A DNA stretch of 64,000 nucleotides, taken from Roseibium sp. TrichSKD4. Lineage in GTDB: Bacteria > Pseudomonadota > Alphaproteobacteria > Rhizobiales > Stappiaceae. Location of the stretch: contig NZ_GL476304.1 in assembly GCF_000148725.1 (NCBI RefSeq), forward strand, positions 274,527 through 338,526. The letters are read 5' to 3'. Below are positions 44,201-50,991 of this stretch, piece by piece. The position numbers were made by a program, and so were the translations under genes. The stretch's first letter is position 1, and each line of letters opens with the position of its first letter. Below the pieces are notes generated by a model that was given only the letters and a program-made list of their open reading frames with translations, searched no databases and had not been told where the DNA came from.

Positions 44201-44437
44201 TTTCAAGCCAGCACCAACAGCACCAAGGTTCGATGAAAGCCCCTCACTGCGACCCTTGAGGTCTGACACAGCTGCATCAACAGCCTTGAGGCTCCTTCTG
44301 GCCGGTTTGCTGGCTTTCTCAATCCGTTTGAGCGCCTCCTGGCCTTCCTGCCCGAATTTGCGCAACTCTCGCTGAACCACCTTGCCGTCAACAGCGGCAA
44401 GACGGATCCCGACTTGTGGCATTTTATTGCGGGCCAT
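41207..44437 (-). CDS. Tail tape measure protein with embedded lysozyme-like domain
   Basis: The 1076-aa protein is long, helical and alanine-rich at the N terminus, with a hydrophobic segment at about 70-100 (LGAVGAGLKAMGPAGAAAAIGIGALTLG). Residues about 689-817 form a tail-lysozyme-type domain: VASQVWNFFSQKGLKDFQTAAILGHVKAESAFNP, then GNAFGLFQHNDRRF and ATAAFGGFERPSGF, with E as the likely catalytic acid in the KAESAF motif. Length sets a tail of roughly 160 nm if the usual 1.5 angstrom per residue holds. It follows the tail chaperones. Confidence 0.85.
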   Translation of the reverse strand: MARNKMPQVGIRLAAVDGKVVQRELRKFGQEGQEALKRIEKASKPARRSLKAVDAAVSDLKGRSEGLSSNLGAVGAGLKAMGPAGAAAAIGIGALTLGLGSVIRSSKDAARRVAEVGDAARRAGLDVEGFQELQIVADRNRISVDALTDGLKELNLRADEFVFTGKGPASEAFQRLGFGADELKQKLKDPSKLLLEIIDRLQGFDRSARIRIADELFGGTAGERFVELIDVGAKNLRTMIEEARLAGNVFERDLVQKAMEVDSSLKQSALTLDRNLTRALLDAAPAAKDLMEFLAGAARGFSDLVDLTRAVEDQATSRVQGKYNDLLNERVAIQDRLKGLEERDGGRGDQRFASLIQTARHDLEVIDKELQRYQGILDRRNGYDPDFVFGEENDTGEDQKQAYLAEQERARLEKLAQAWIGKVKPAAETYQDALKDIAAAEREGFLSAEQAGDARTRAAKDYQKALEQLNKPASRELEKRLSEVKRLIEASRTPAEELGDRLQRIGELESEGLFARVGGDGNLARVKAMRDYASAADDAATSLLRLEELSHGNGPNAYAAKLYLAERKASDLKEAVSPLRKELADGFADAIVNGEKFSDVLENLAKQILRDFLAGQLNFLFGGAAPNDFLSRLLGSITGRTSGGVTVPALSGAPAQSAANPAFGSVVGLQGARSSIPLTSPAAPSFDGSVASQVWNFFSQKGLKDFQTAAILGHVKAESAFNPLAVGDGGNAFGLFQHNDRRFNLFDFIGGRKNLGNVQGQLNFAWSELMSTEGRAFRALQNSSNLREATAAFGGFERPSGFSWGNPEAMHNWTGRLQAAQDALDTFGGGLSNSASSLTRFDGGVGQAVSSLANSSGSLANTATSFAGESQNLAGSLSRGLQNVFSGLSEAGGGLAGGGLGGGGGFGGFFAGLFKGIGGLFGFQEGGATGPGADNQVKGVVHANEYVFSAPATRRIGVDVLEALHRNTLKGYQAGGFVSSHGPSAFASFASPPVSANENGMRAGAFVAPAAPPVSVVVNNYSKAHVDVEEERDERGGRSIRFIMSEQIADGINMRGGAAQKTLGQDYGLTKKRVKR

Positions 44438-44717
44438 CGTTCATACCCTCATGCTCAAAACTCGACTTGAGATAGGCTCTTTCGAAAGTAACGAGGAACT
44501 CTGTGACGACAGACATAAAGGCAGGGTCCACATGGCCCGCCCGGGCCAGTGCTTCCCCGACAATAAGTCCGGTGCGTTTGCCGCTGAACTCTGACACCCG
44601 CCAGGAGCCCTGCCCGCTTGCAAGACGAACCGCAAGTCGGCCAAGAGCCGTCTTTGGAGCAAAGCGTTCAGCTGGACACCGCATGCCACAACTCTGGTTC
44701 AGCTTTTTGCATCCCAA
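44424..44717 (-). CDS. Tail assembly chaperone, frameshift extension part (gpT-like)
   Basis: The 97-aa frame lies between the first chaperone and the tape measure. It reads from 44717 (TTG, no ribosome site) and has no plausible own start before an ATG at codon 12. It overlaps the end of the previous gene by 19 bases in the -1 frame, with an A5 run before the earlier stop. This fits the long tail chaperone made by ribosomal frameshifting. Stand-alone initiation at the internal ATG remains possible. Confidence 0.6.
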   Translation of the reverse strand: MGCKKLNQSCGMRCPAERFAPKTALGRLAVRLASGQGSWRVSEFSGKRTGLIVGEALARAGHVDPAFMSVVTEFLVTFERAYLKSSFEHEGMNDGPQ

Positions 44718-45262
44718 GCAGTAGTCCGAACCGCCTCGCCCGAACCAGGCTGCGAGACGGGCAATTCGTTTCCCTCTGCACTCACGGTCGCTTGAACCGA
44801 ATAAGCCACACGGTCAAAAGCAGACTTCATGTCCTTATGCAGAAGAAACTGCCCAATCGCATCGCGGGACAAGGCAAGTGGCTCACCCTTCTCATTTCCA
44901 ACATGCTCCCATGAAGAAACGAGCTGCTCAAAAAGAAGAACACTGGAGACAAACGACGACAGCCCCAAGAACCTGCGGAGCCGCTCAGCCAAAAAGTCGT
45001 TCGCCGCTTCCTCATCACCAGATGAAAAAACACCATCCTCATCACTCTCATCAAGCCCCAGACCGTGCTGGGCCAGAAGACTATTTGGCACACCGAACGC
45101 TGCCAAAGCGCCCTGGGACATCAAAAAATCCCGGATAGCCTGCCCCGCTTCCGTTTGCGCCTGTTCAACATCAATTGAGTTGGCAGGTCGCATATGAAGA
45201 ACAACACCAAAGGGCAACGACACAGACCGTTCCTCAAAGGAATATGCCGACGGCTTAAACAT
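44699..45262 (-). CDS. Tail assembly chaperone (gpG-like)
   Basis: The 187-aa acidic protein starts at the ATG at 45262, overlapping the tail tube stop. It has GVVLHMRPANSIDVEQAQTEA and DEDGVFSSGDEEAANDFLAERLRRFLG, typical of gpG-type tail chaperones in other alphaproteobacterial siphoviruses. It guides tape measure folding and tail tube assembly. A -1 slip at GCAAAAAGC just before its stop would fuse it to the next frame. Confidence 0.68.
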   Translation of the reverse strand: MFKPSAYSFEERSVSLPFGVVLHMRPANSIDVEQAQTEAGQAIRDFLMSQGALAAFGVPNSLLAQHGLGLDESDEDGVFSSGDEEAANDFLAERLRRFLGLSSFVSSVLLFEQLVSSWEHVGNEKGEPLALSRDAIGQFLLHKDMKSAFDRVAYSVQATVSAEGNELPVSQPGSGEAVRTTAWDAKS

Positions 45263-46229
45263 TATAAGCCTCGACCCCATTCTCCACTGTCACGCTCAGC
45301 ATGGCCTTGTGTGCAGTTTGCTCCGCCCGCCAGTTAAACTCCGCCTGCAATCCACCCGGCCCCGACACAGGCGCAAAAGGGGCCTTTTCAAACCGAACAG
45401 TGGGAAGAGAAAGCAGTATCCTGGCGCTTTGCGACAAGGAAAACTCCAGCTCCATCGAGACCGGGTCCCCCGCCGCCATGATGTCGTAATAAGCATCATT
45501 TACATACCGAACCCGGCCCGAACCGTTACAACTGGCATCTTCATCCAATGCATACCCGGCCAGATACTTATCTCCTGTCAAATCATCAGAGGCAGAAGGA
45601 TTGTTCTGGTAATTGAAAGAACCACCCAGGAAATTGGCGGCATCAACCCCATTGATCCGCATCAAACCCTTGGCGGCTGGTATTTGCCCCAACGGCAACT
45701 GTTCTGCCACAGAACCACCTTTACTGGCTGCAAGTTTTGTCTGGCTTCGACCGACCAATGAAACCGTTGCCTGACGAAAACCACTTGCCCGCGCAGTGTC
45801 AAACGATATCCCGGCTGCCAAACACCCAACATTTTGGAAAAACGCTGCGCCCGCCCGCTTCTCCACTTCAATGGTCCGATAGGAAAGAACTTCACCGCCG
45901 CTGGTGAACACATGCGTATAGGGACCATCACCGCTTGTAACAGGTGACCCGAAAAGCATGGTCAACCAATAGGGCAAGTGATTGACATCCATGGGCACGA
46001 CAACTTCACCGCTCATGCTGACCAACCCAGGTGCAGGCCCTGTCTGATCACGGTTGTTGTGACGGTCTGTACCAAGAAGCGGGTCAGCTTCTTGCGGCTC
46101 ACTCTCACCCAGGTTTTCAGAGTAAAATGGCGTTGCCAAATACGTTCCCTCTGAGGCGGTGTGAAAATCCGCCTGGTCAGAAAAAAGCAGATTTGCGGTC
46201 TTGCCGCGCGGGGTTGCACTGGTCGGCAT
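45255..46229 (-). CDS. Major tail tube protein
   Basis: The 324-aa protein has the beta-rich features of long-tail tube subunits: MSGEVVVPMDVNHLPYWLTMLFG in the first half, then TIEVEKRAGAAFFQNVGCLAAGISFD and LTGDKYLAGYALDEDASCNGSGRVRYVND, which fit the tube beta barrel. It polymerises around the tape measure. It is the first of the dense tail genes after the IS and lies just before the chaperones. Confidence 0.78.
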   Translation of the reverse strand: MPTSATPRGKTANLLFSDQADFHTASEGTYLATPFYSENLGESEPQEADPLLGTDRHNNRDQTGPAPGLVSMSGEVVVPMDVNHLPYWLTMLFGSPVTSGDGPYTHVFTSGGEVLSYRTIEVEKRAGAAFFQNVGCLAAGISFDTARASGFRQATVSLVGRSQTKLAASKGGSVAEQLPLGQIPAAKGLMRINGVDAANFLGGSFNYQNNPSASDDLTGDKYLAGYALDEDASCNGSGRVRYVNDAYYDIMAAGDPVSMELEFSLSQSARILLSLPTVRFEKAPFAPVSGPGGLQAEFNWRAEQTAHKAMLSVTVENGVEAYNV

Positions 46230-46282
46230 GGATCAGGTCTCCAGGTCAAAAATCGAAAAATTCAAGGAAAATTCGGCCTCAA

Positions 46283-46507
46283 TCAAACCCTGCCAGCAAC
46301 AGCAAGATCCAAATCGCTCGCAGGGCGCAAAAGCTGCCCGTATTGCTCAGCCTCTTCTTTGCTCAACCGAAGAATGGCACCACGAGCACCCTTCCCCTCA
46401 ACAGGGCCAAGCAACACAAAAGTCCCCTTGGCCGCTCGTCCAAGGGGGGATTTCTTGCAGGTCACACCATTTTCCTCAATGGCGCTCAGCGAAACAGAAT
46501 CAGACAT
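46283..46507 (-). CDS. Small phage tail-region protein
   Basis: The 74-aa protein starts at the ATG at 46507. It contains GVTCKKSPLGRAAKGTFVLLGPVEGKGARGAILRLSKEEAEQYGQLL, a small mixed alpha/beta fold. No family is recognised with confidence. Such small genes often sit between tail terminator and tube genes. The IS element is inserted immediately upstream, so expression may depend on the interrupted operon. Confidence 0.5.
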   Translation of the reverse strand: MSDSVSLSAIEENGVTCKKSPLGRAAKGTFVLLGPVEGKGARGAILRLSKEEAEQYGQLLRPASDLDLAVAGRV

Positions 46508-46531
46508 TGGATTTCTCACCGTTGATTGTTT

Positions 46532-46993
46532 TCATCTTTCACCTCGCGGGATACCCCGTCCTTCAGGTCGGGGAGGAAAGCGAGTGCGGCCTTCGGCCGC
46601 TTCTCTTTGAGATTTGACATATTTGGCGATGACCGATAGCGGTGCGCCTCCGCAGCTTGCTGCGAAATATGCGGGCGACCAGAGGACGCCTTTATGGTAA
46701 CGACCAGTAATTTCGGGCCTGTACTCTCTCAAAGTTCTACTTGAGACGCCTTTCAGTCTGTTGACCAGCTTTGAAAGCGCTATTTTGGGTGGGTAATGGA
46801 CAAGTAGATGCACATGATCGTCTTCCCCATCACATTCGACAAGTTTGGCTTCGAATTCGGTACATACTTTTGCAAAGATATGCTTCAGGTCTTGAATTGC
46901 CGGTTCTGATAAGACGTTGCGTCTGTATTTCGTGACAAAGACCAAATGGACGTGCAGAAGATAAACGACATGCCGACCAGTTCTGTAATCCAT
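46532..46993 (-). CDS. tnpA: IS200/IS605 family transposase TnpA (Y1 HUH)
   Basis: The 153-aa transposase has the HUH motif HVHLLVHYPP (H60 and H62) and catalytic tyrosine Y125 in IAKYVKSQ. The preceding WSPAYFAASCGG segment is characteristic. It catalyses single-strand peel-and-paste transposition. The start is the ATG at 46993; the frame runs open further to 47956 but that is read-through. Its C terminus (PRPEGRGIPRG) is translated from the left-end hairpin. Confidence 0.9.
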   Translation of the reverse strand: MDYRTGRHVVYLLHVHLVFVTKYRRNVLSEPAIQDLKHIFAKVCTEFEAKLVECDGEDDHVHLLVHYPPKIALSKLVNRLKGVSSRTLREYRPEITGRYHKGVLWSPAYFAASCGGAPLSVIAKYVKSQREAAEGRTRFPPRPEGRGIPRGER

Positions 46994-47029
46994 GTTGTTG
47001 CCTTTGGGAGCCAATGTTAGGGTCCGAGC

Positions 47030-48274
47030 ATGATTCAGCGCGGCTATCGTTATAAATTGGGCCCTACACCAGAGCAGGAAGATTTGCTTGCCCAGTTTGC
47101 TGGCGTGTGTCGTCTGATTTACAATATCGCCTTGGAGCAACGCCGCGATCATTGGCAGAGGTTTAGAAGTAGAACCGGCCAGAATATCAGCTATCCGTCT
47201 CAGGCTCGCGAATTGACCCTGCTTCGTGACGAGTTTGACTGGATTGCTGCAGTTTCCCAAACCTGCCAACAACAGACCCTGAGGGATTTGGACCGGGCTT
47301 ACCAGAACTGGTTCAAAGGCATTGCCAAATACCCAACCCCAAGGAAAAAGGGGCGTAACGATACGTTCCGCTATCAAGGCCGCGAAGTTCAAACCCGCAA
47401 GTTGAATGGCAAATGGTCCGAAGTTCGTTTGCCCAAGATCGGATGGGTTGGGTATCGCGATACTCGTGCGTTGCGAGGCAAGATCAACAATGCGACGATC
47501 AGCCTTGACGCCAAGGGCTGGCATATATCTTTTGCTGTTGCGATTGAGCACGAAGCGCCGGCTAATATTGCACCGTCTGTTGGTGTCGACCGTGGCGTAG
47601 CAAACACCCTTGCGCTTTCGACCGGTGAACGACTTTGTGTCCCTGAAAGACTGATCAAGTTGGAGAAGCGGCAGAGAAGAGCGCAGAAGATGCTGTCCCG
47701 CCGTAAGCGCGGGTCGAGGCGATATGCCAAGGCACGGAAACGTGTTGCTACGCTGAGCGCATTGCGTTCGCGCATACGCAAGGACTGGCATCACAGGGCC
47801 AGCCTTGATCTGTCCCGCCGATTTGGAACTGTGGTTCTTGAGGATCTCAAGACCAGAAACATGACAGCTAGCGCAAAAGGAAGTGCTGACGAACCGGGGC
47901 GTATGGTACGCCAAAAGGCGGGACTTAACAGGTCTATCCTGAACCAGGGCTGGCATATCTTCGAAACCCTACTTGAGTACAAATTGGAAGAGCGGGGTGG
48001 GTATTTGTGTAAGGTGCCTGCCCATTACACGTCGCAGACCTGCGCGGAATGTGGAACCGTCGATAGGGAAAGCCGTCAGAGCCAAGCGTCTTTCTCTTGT
48101 AAACATTGCGGACACACCGACCATGCAGACACAAATGCTGCGAAGGTAATTTTGCGTCGGAACACGGCGTCTATGGACATGGAGGAAGGGCATTGGCTCT
48201 CCTGTGAAGTGTCAACTCGAAAGAGCCGTAAGGCTCTCGAAAATCCCCCTCCTTCAGGTGGGGGAAGATGTTAA
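47030..48274 (+). CDS. tnpB: TnpB RNA-guided nuclease (IS605 OrfB)
   Basis: The 414-aa TnpB has an intact RuvC-type core: D187 (GVDRGVANT), E271 (VVLEDLKTRN) and D367 (HADTNAA), with a zinc ribbon C338, C341, C357 and C360. The N terminus MIQRGYRYKLGPTPEQEDLLAQFAGVCR is the usual start. It cuts DNA guided by the element's omegaRNA and the transposon-adjacent motif. TnpA is divergent, 36 bases away. The frame runs to a stop inside the right-end hairpin (ENPPPSGGG), as is usual. It looks functional. Confidence 0.92.
   Translation: MIQRGYRYKLGPTPEQEDLLAQFAGVCRLIYNIALEQRRDHWQRFRSRTGQNISYPSQARELTLLRDEFDWIAAVSQTCQQQTLRDLDRAYQNWFKGIAKYPTPRKKGRNDTFRYQGREVQTRKLNGKWSEVRLPKIGWVGYRDTRALRGKINNATISLDAKGWHISFAVAIEHEAPANIAPSVGVDRGVANTLALSTGERLCVPERLIKLEKRQRRAQKMLSRRKRGSRRYAKARKRVATLSALRSRIRKDWHHRASLDLSRRFGTVVLEDLKTRNMTASAKGSADEPGRMVRQKAGLNRSILNQGWHIFETLLEYKLEERGGYLCKVPAHYTSQTCAECGTVDRESRQSQASFSCKHCGHTDHADTNAAKVILRRNTASMDMEEGHWLSCEVSTRKSRKALENPPPSGGGRC
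48120..48270 (+). ncRNA. Probable omegaRNA (TnpB guide RNA)
   Basis: By family precedent the guide RNA overlaps the 3' end of tnpB and the right end of the element, with the hairpin at 48245-48264 inside its scaffold. The guide portion would be read from the DNA beyond the right end. The limits given are approximate. Confidence 0.5.
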
Positions 48275-48814
48275 CACAGGAAAATCAAAAAGGTCCGCGT
48301 GATCGGGTGAACCATGCATCGATGGAACAACAGGCAGGTTCAACTTAAACCAAAGCTCCTGCGCCTGTTTGCAGCCAAAGGAACGACGCGTCTCTGCAAC
48401 CATGCGAACGCGCACCGAATTCGGTACACCAGACACCTGCACAGGTTCGCGCTCGGGCTTTGAACCTTGCAAGAAATGTTCGGCCAAAACCGCATAACAT
48501 TCGCGCTGATAGGTTAGGACGCGTTCGCGAACATGTTCGTCCTTGATCCGGTTGCTATCGACCGTAAATAGCCAACCATTGATCAGCTCAAGCTTTAAAC
48601 AAAGCGTCTTCTGCTCACCGCCCCGACCGAAAGGCACCTGCATAATACAGGTACCTTCCGACAAAATAGGATCACGTGAAACACGTTGGCGTTGCCCCTC
48701 CCATTTCATCCCCATTGCCTCTACGATCGGTTTAAGGGCCACATACACGCCGTCTTCAGCCTCAAAACCGAACAGTGTGTCACCACGAAAGTTCACTGTA
48801 ATAATCTTACCCAT
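48254..48814 (-). CDS. Phage antirepressor, N-terminal domain (3' end replaced by IS)
   Basis: The 186-aa reading frame opens with FRGDTLFGFEAEDGVYVALKPIVEAMGMKWEGQRQRV, the P22-type antirepressor N-terminal domain, and continues with ELINGWLFTVD. The ribosome site GGAGAC precedes the ATG. The last codons (SSPT, stop) are read from the right-end hairpin of the IS, so the native C terminus is lost, though probably only a short stretch. Antirepressors usually counter a lytic repressor. Its place in the tail module is unusual. Confidence 0.75.
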   Translation of the reverse strand: MGKIITVNFRGDTLFGFEAEDGVYVALKPIVEAMGMKWEGQRQRVSRDPILSEGTCIMQVPFGRGGEQKTLCLKLELINGWLFTVDSNRIKDEHVRERVLTYQRECYAVLAEHFLQGSKPEREPVQVSGVPNSVRVRMVAETRRSFGCKQAQELWFKLNLPVVPSMHGSPDHADLFDFPVLTSSPT

Positions 48815-48864
48815 TGTAAAGTCTCCATCGGCGCCCGGTCCGCCAAGCCCGGAAACGCACAGGG

Positions 48865-48880
48865 GTTTGCATTTGCAAAC
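48865..48880. promoter_or_regulatory. Palindrome upstream of the antirepressor gene
   Basis: The perfect GTTTGCA/TGCAAAC pair with a 2-base centre is flanked by GC-rich inverted sequence. It could be an operator or promoter element for the antirepressor gene. Confidence 0.4.
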
Positions 48881-48969
48881 ACCGGGGCCGATGAAGCCGG
48901 GTGTTCGCGTCTCTTCTCCACTGGCGGCGGAGAAACTTGCTTTGATCAGTGAAAGAACGGCGGACCGAC

Positions 48970-49428
48970 CTAATAGGGCACGTTCGAGACAAAACCCGCG
49001 CTCAGGACGACTGTAATCCCGGCAATGTTTGCAGCTCCGTCCGTTGCCTGATCAAGCCGATCGATCCCGGAAATCTCGAAGACAGCGCAGCTGTCTTCCT
49101 TCTCATTCGCCCTTACCAGCGCTTGATGCACACAAGACAAAAAGAACTTCAAAACAGAGCGCCGCTGCGCATCCGTCTCCGCTTTGACAATCAGTTCCAG
49201 CAGCGCTGTTTGACGAAGCTCATATTGAAAAGCCCCAGCTCCGAGCGCCTCATTGAGCCGCTCAAGGTCCCCATCCACCATATTGGCATAGGCGCTTGCC
49301 CCCTCATCCAGCACGGTGAAAGCCCGCTCGAGCGTTTCATTGCGATCAATCGGCGGAATGCCATCATGGCTTTCGGCAACATCCTGCAAAACAGCGTGTA
49401 AGGCCGTCAAAACATCATCAGAGCTCAT
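48970..49428 (-). CDS. Phage tail terminator-like protein
   Basis: The 152-aa protein lies between the gp10-like gene and the tail tube region, where tail terminators (gpU-like) occur. It contains DGIPPIDRNETLERAFTVLDEGASAYANMVDGD and LRQTALLELIVKAETDAQRRSVL, giving an alpha/beta fold of terminator size. The call rests on position and size. Confidence 0.55.
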   Translation of the reverse strand: MSSDDVLTALHAVLQDVAESHDGIPPIDRNETLERAFTVLDEGASAYANMVDGDLERLNEALGAGAFQYELRQTALLELIVKAETDAQRRSVLKFFLSCVHQALVRANEKEDSCAVFEISGIDRLDQATDGAANIAGITVVLSAGFVSNVPY

Positions 49429-50102
49429 TGACCGAGCCTTTGTAGCATTTTACGCGTAATGAGATCCGGGGTCGCCTGTTGAATGATCCGGGCCGTCAAC
49501 GCTACATCGAAGCGCTTGCCGAGGCGCACCTGCTTCACCAAAGTATACATGAGCACGCGCTCAGACTTGCTGCGTCCGCCTGCCTTTACACGCCGTGACC
49601 CTTTGCGCTTGCCGCGCGAGCGTCGAAACCCCGTTTCAGAAAACGCATAAAGGACACGACCACCCGCCCCAGGTTTTGCAACAACTGCAAGACTTTCATT
49701 TCCAAATTCGCTCAAAAAATCCGCCATGGACATGCGCCGACCTCTCGCCCCTCGCTTGCGGCTCGCAGGCGCAAAGTCAGTCGGAATGGCCAGCCAGCCA
49801 CCTTGAGACACGGAACGGATCGCGCCGTCCTTCGAAAACGCATCTACGATCTGCGGGGCCTTGCTCCAAATCAGCGCTGCAGGCTCCATTGTGGGTAAGC
49901 CTTTACGCGGATAAACCTGAGAGCGCCACGTTTTCGCAAGTCGCGCCCCCAATCCCGCTCTGGTTATTTGCTGCCTGAACCGTCGTTTTCCCAATTCGGC
50001 AGCATCTTCCATTCCGCCCCGCAAGGCAGCGCTCAGTTCCCTTTGCTCCCCTTCCAGGTGCTTTTGCAAATCACCGACAAGGGCAAGTTCAAAATCAGCC
50101 AT
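49425..50102 (-). CDS. HK97 gp10-like/DUF6441-type phage protein
   Basis: The 225-aa basic protein has ELALVGDLQKHLEGEQRELSAALRGGMEDAAELGKRRFRQQITRAGLG at its N terminus and a basic region SRGKRKGSRRVKAGGRSKSE. It has the size and position of gp10-type neck or tail-completion proteins. It overlaps the next gene by four bases at 49425-49428. Confidence 0.62.
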   Translation of the reverse strand: MADFELALVGDLQKHLEGEQRELSAALRGGMEDAAELGKRRFRQQITRAGLGARLAKTWRSQVYPRKGLPTMEPAALIWSKAPQIVDAFSKDGAIRSVSQGGWLAIPTDFAPASRKRGARGRRMSMADFLSEFGNESLAVVAKPGAGGRVLYAFSETGFRRSRGKRKGSRRVKAGGRSKSERVLMYTLVKQVRLGKRFDVALTARIIQQATPDLITRKMLQRLGQ

Positions 50103-50418
50103 GGATCACATCGACCTTGCATGACCAGACAAGTCGGGCCGGATCCGTGAGCCGGGGCTCGCCAACCACCTTGTAGCGATCTCCGCTCTCAAGGGAAAAC
50201 ACACCTCCAACAGCGGGCGAGAGTTCCCACGCTCGCACGAACAGCAAAGTCGAACGAGCGACCGGGCTGGAAAATTCCGAAATAGAAACGCCAATGTCTT
50301 CGTCTGTGGCAAATCTGATTTGACAAGAGGCATCTTCCCCCACAGCCGGAGAATAAGTGGCCGCATCACCGAGCTCTTCAAACTCGGCATCGACCACTTG
50401 CCTATCTAGTTCTTTCAT
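50095..50418 (-). CDS. Head-tail joining protein (phage FII-like)
   Basis: The 107-aa protein starts at the ATG at 50418; the frame is open to 50472 but this start sits 8 bases beyond the previous gene's stop. The pattern QIRFATDEDIGVSISEFSSPVARSTLLFVRAWELSP with GDRYKVVGEPRLTDPARLVW is typical of the gpFII/attachment adaptor fold (GDRY then PR-D). It caps the head for tail joining. Confidence 0.68.
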   Translation of the reverse strand: MKELDRQVVDAEFEELGDAATYSPAVGEDASCQIRFATDEDIGVSISEFSSPVARSTLLFVRAWELSPAVGGVFSLESGDRYKVVGEPRLTDPARLVWSCKVDVIHG

Positions 50419-50425
50419 CGGGGTT

Positions 50426-50829
50426 TCAGGAGCCAATAAGCTGGTTCTGAGCGGGAGGCGATGGCGGAGCACCCGAGGAGCCTGAAGGTTTCAACATCTC
50501 CCAGAACTTGTCACGCTCATGCGCTGAAATTTCAAAGCCAAGCCGTTTTTCCAGTTCGGCAACGACAGGCTTACCGCTTGAAGTGAATGATCTTCATTTT
50601 CTGCATCAAGTTGCTCTATAGCCGCCGTCATGGCGTTTTCAAGAGCTTTGCCTGAAGGGCGCTTTACCGGACTCACTTCTCCGGGATTTTCCGGAAGCGT
50701 ACCAAACTGTTTTACAAGAGCATCCGCCTCGTCAGCATCAAGGGCGACCGGGTTCCCCGGTGCAATCTCACCCTTGTTCGTGACAACTGTCACCGGCAGG
50801 CGAACCGTTTTTACATTTCTCTTCGACAT
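50426..50829 (-). pseudogene. Frameshifted phage head-region gene (gpFI-like)
   Basis: The N-terminal part from ATG 50829 reads well (VRLPVTVVTNKGEIAPGNPVALDADEADALVKQFG, then NAMTAAIEQLDAENEDH). After about base 50586 the reading frame is nonsense and ends at 50491. The -1 frame continues naturally: TSSGKPVVAELEKRLGFEISAHERDKFWEML, ending at 50426. Family members usually carry a D-H-[WF]-T-x-x-G-K-P junction, so the intact frame would result from one extra T in the TT after GATCA. This means a single-base deletion, or a sequencing error, in a gene normally 8 bases before the next start. Confidence 0.75.
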
Positions 50830-50946
50830 CAGTCGTCTCCAATTTTAATAAGGCGGCAGTTTCCCGCCACTCAATTCACCAAACGTTGCTGCAGAGCTTT
50901 TGGTGCTCCTTGAAGCACTCAGTCCGCTCAAGAAGCTCGACTTATC

Positions 50947-50990
50947 GCGTTTTCGGACGGCGAACCGACCTCCGCTTCGCCTGAAAACGC
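50947..50990. repeat. REP-like palindromic element
   Basis: Outer arms GCGTTTTC/GAAAACGC and inner arms GGCGAA/TTCGCC lie directly after the capsid stop codon. I recall similar GCGTTTTC...GGCGAA elements from intergenic regions of Rhizobiales genomes; that is recall, not a search. Confidence 0.65.
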
Positions 50991-50991
50991 T

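Larger units (their letters stand above)
46540..48275. mobile_element. IS200/IS605-type element carrying divergent tnpA and tnpB
   Basis: The two ends carry matching hairpins: CCCCG/CGGGG at 46554-46573 and CCCCC/GGGGG at 48245-48264, both with a CCTTCAGGT loop. Such subterminal imperfect hairpins are the recognition sites of Y1 transposases. Exact ends are uncertain by about 20 bases. It is inserted between a tail gene and the antirepressor gene of the prophage. Confidence 0.82.

Noticed and set aside
46532-47956. One continuous minus-strand frame of 474 aa covering tnpA and the antisense of tnpB
   Set aside because: The TnpA domain starts at the ATG at 46993; upstream residues lie antisense to tnpB and have no family pattern.
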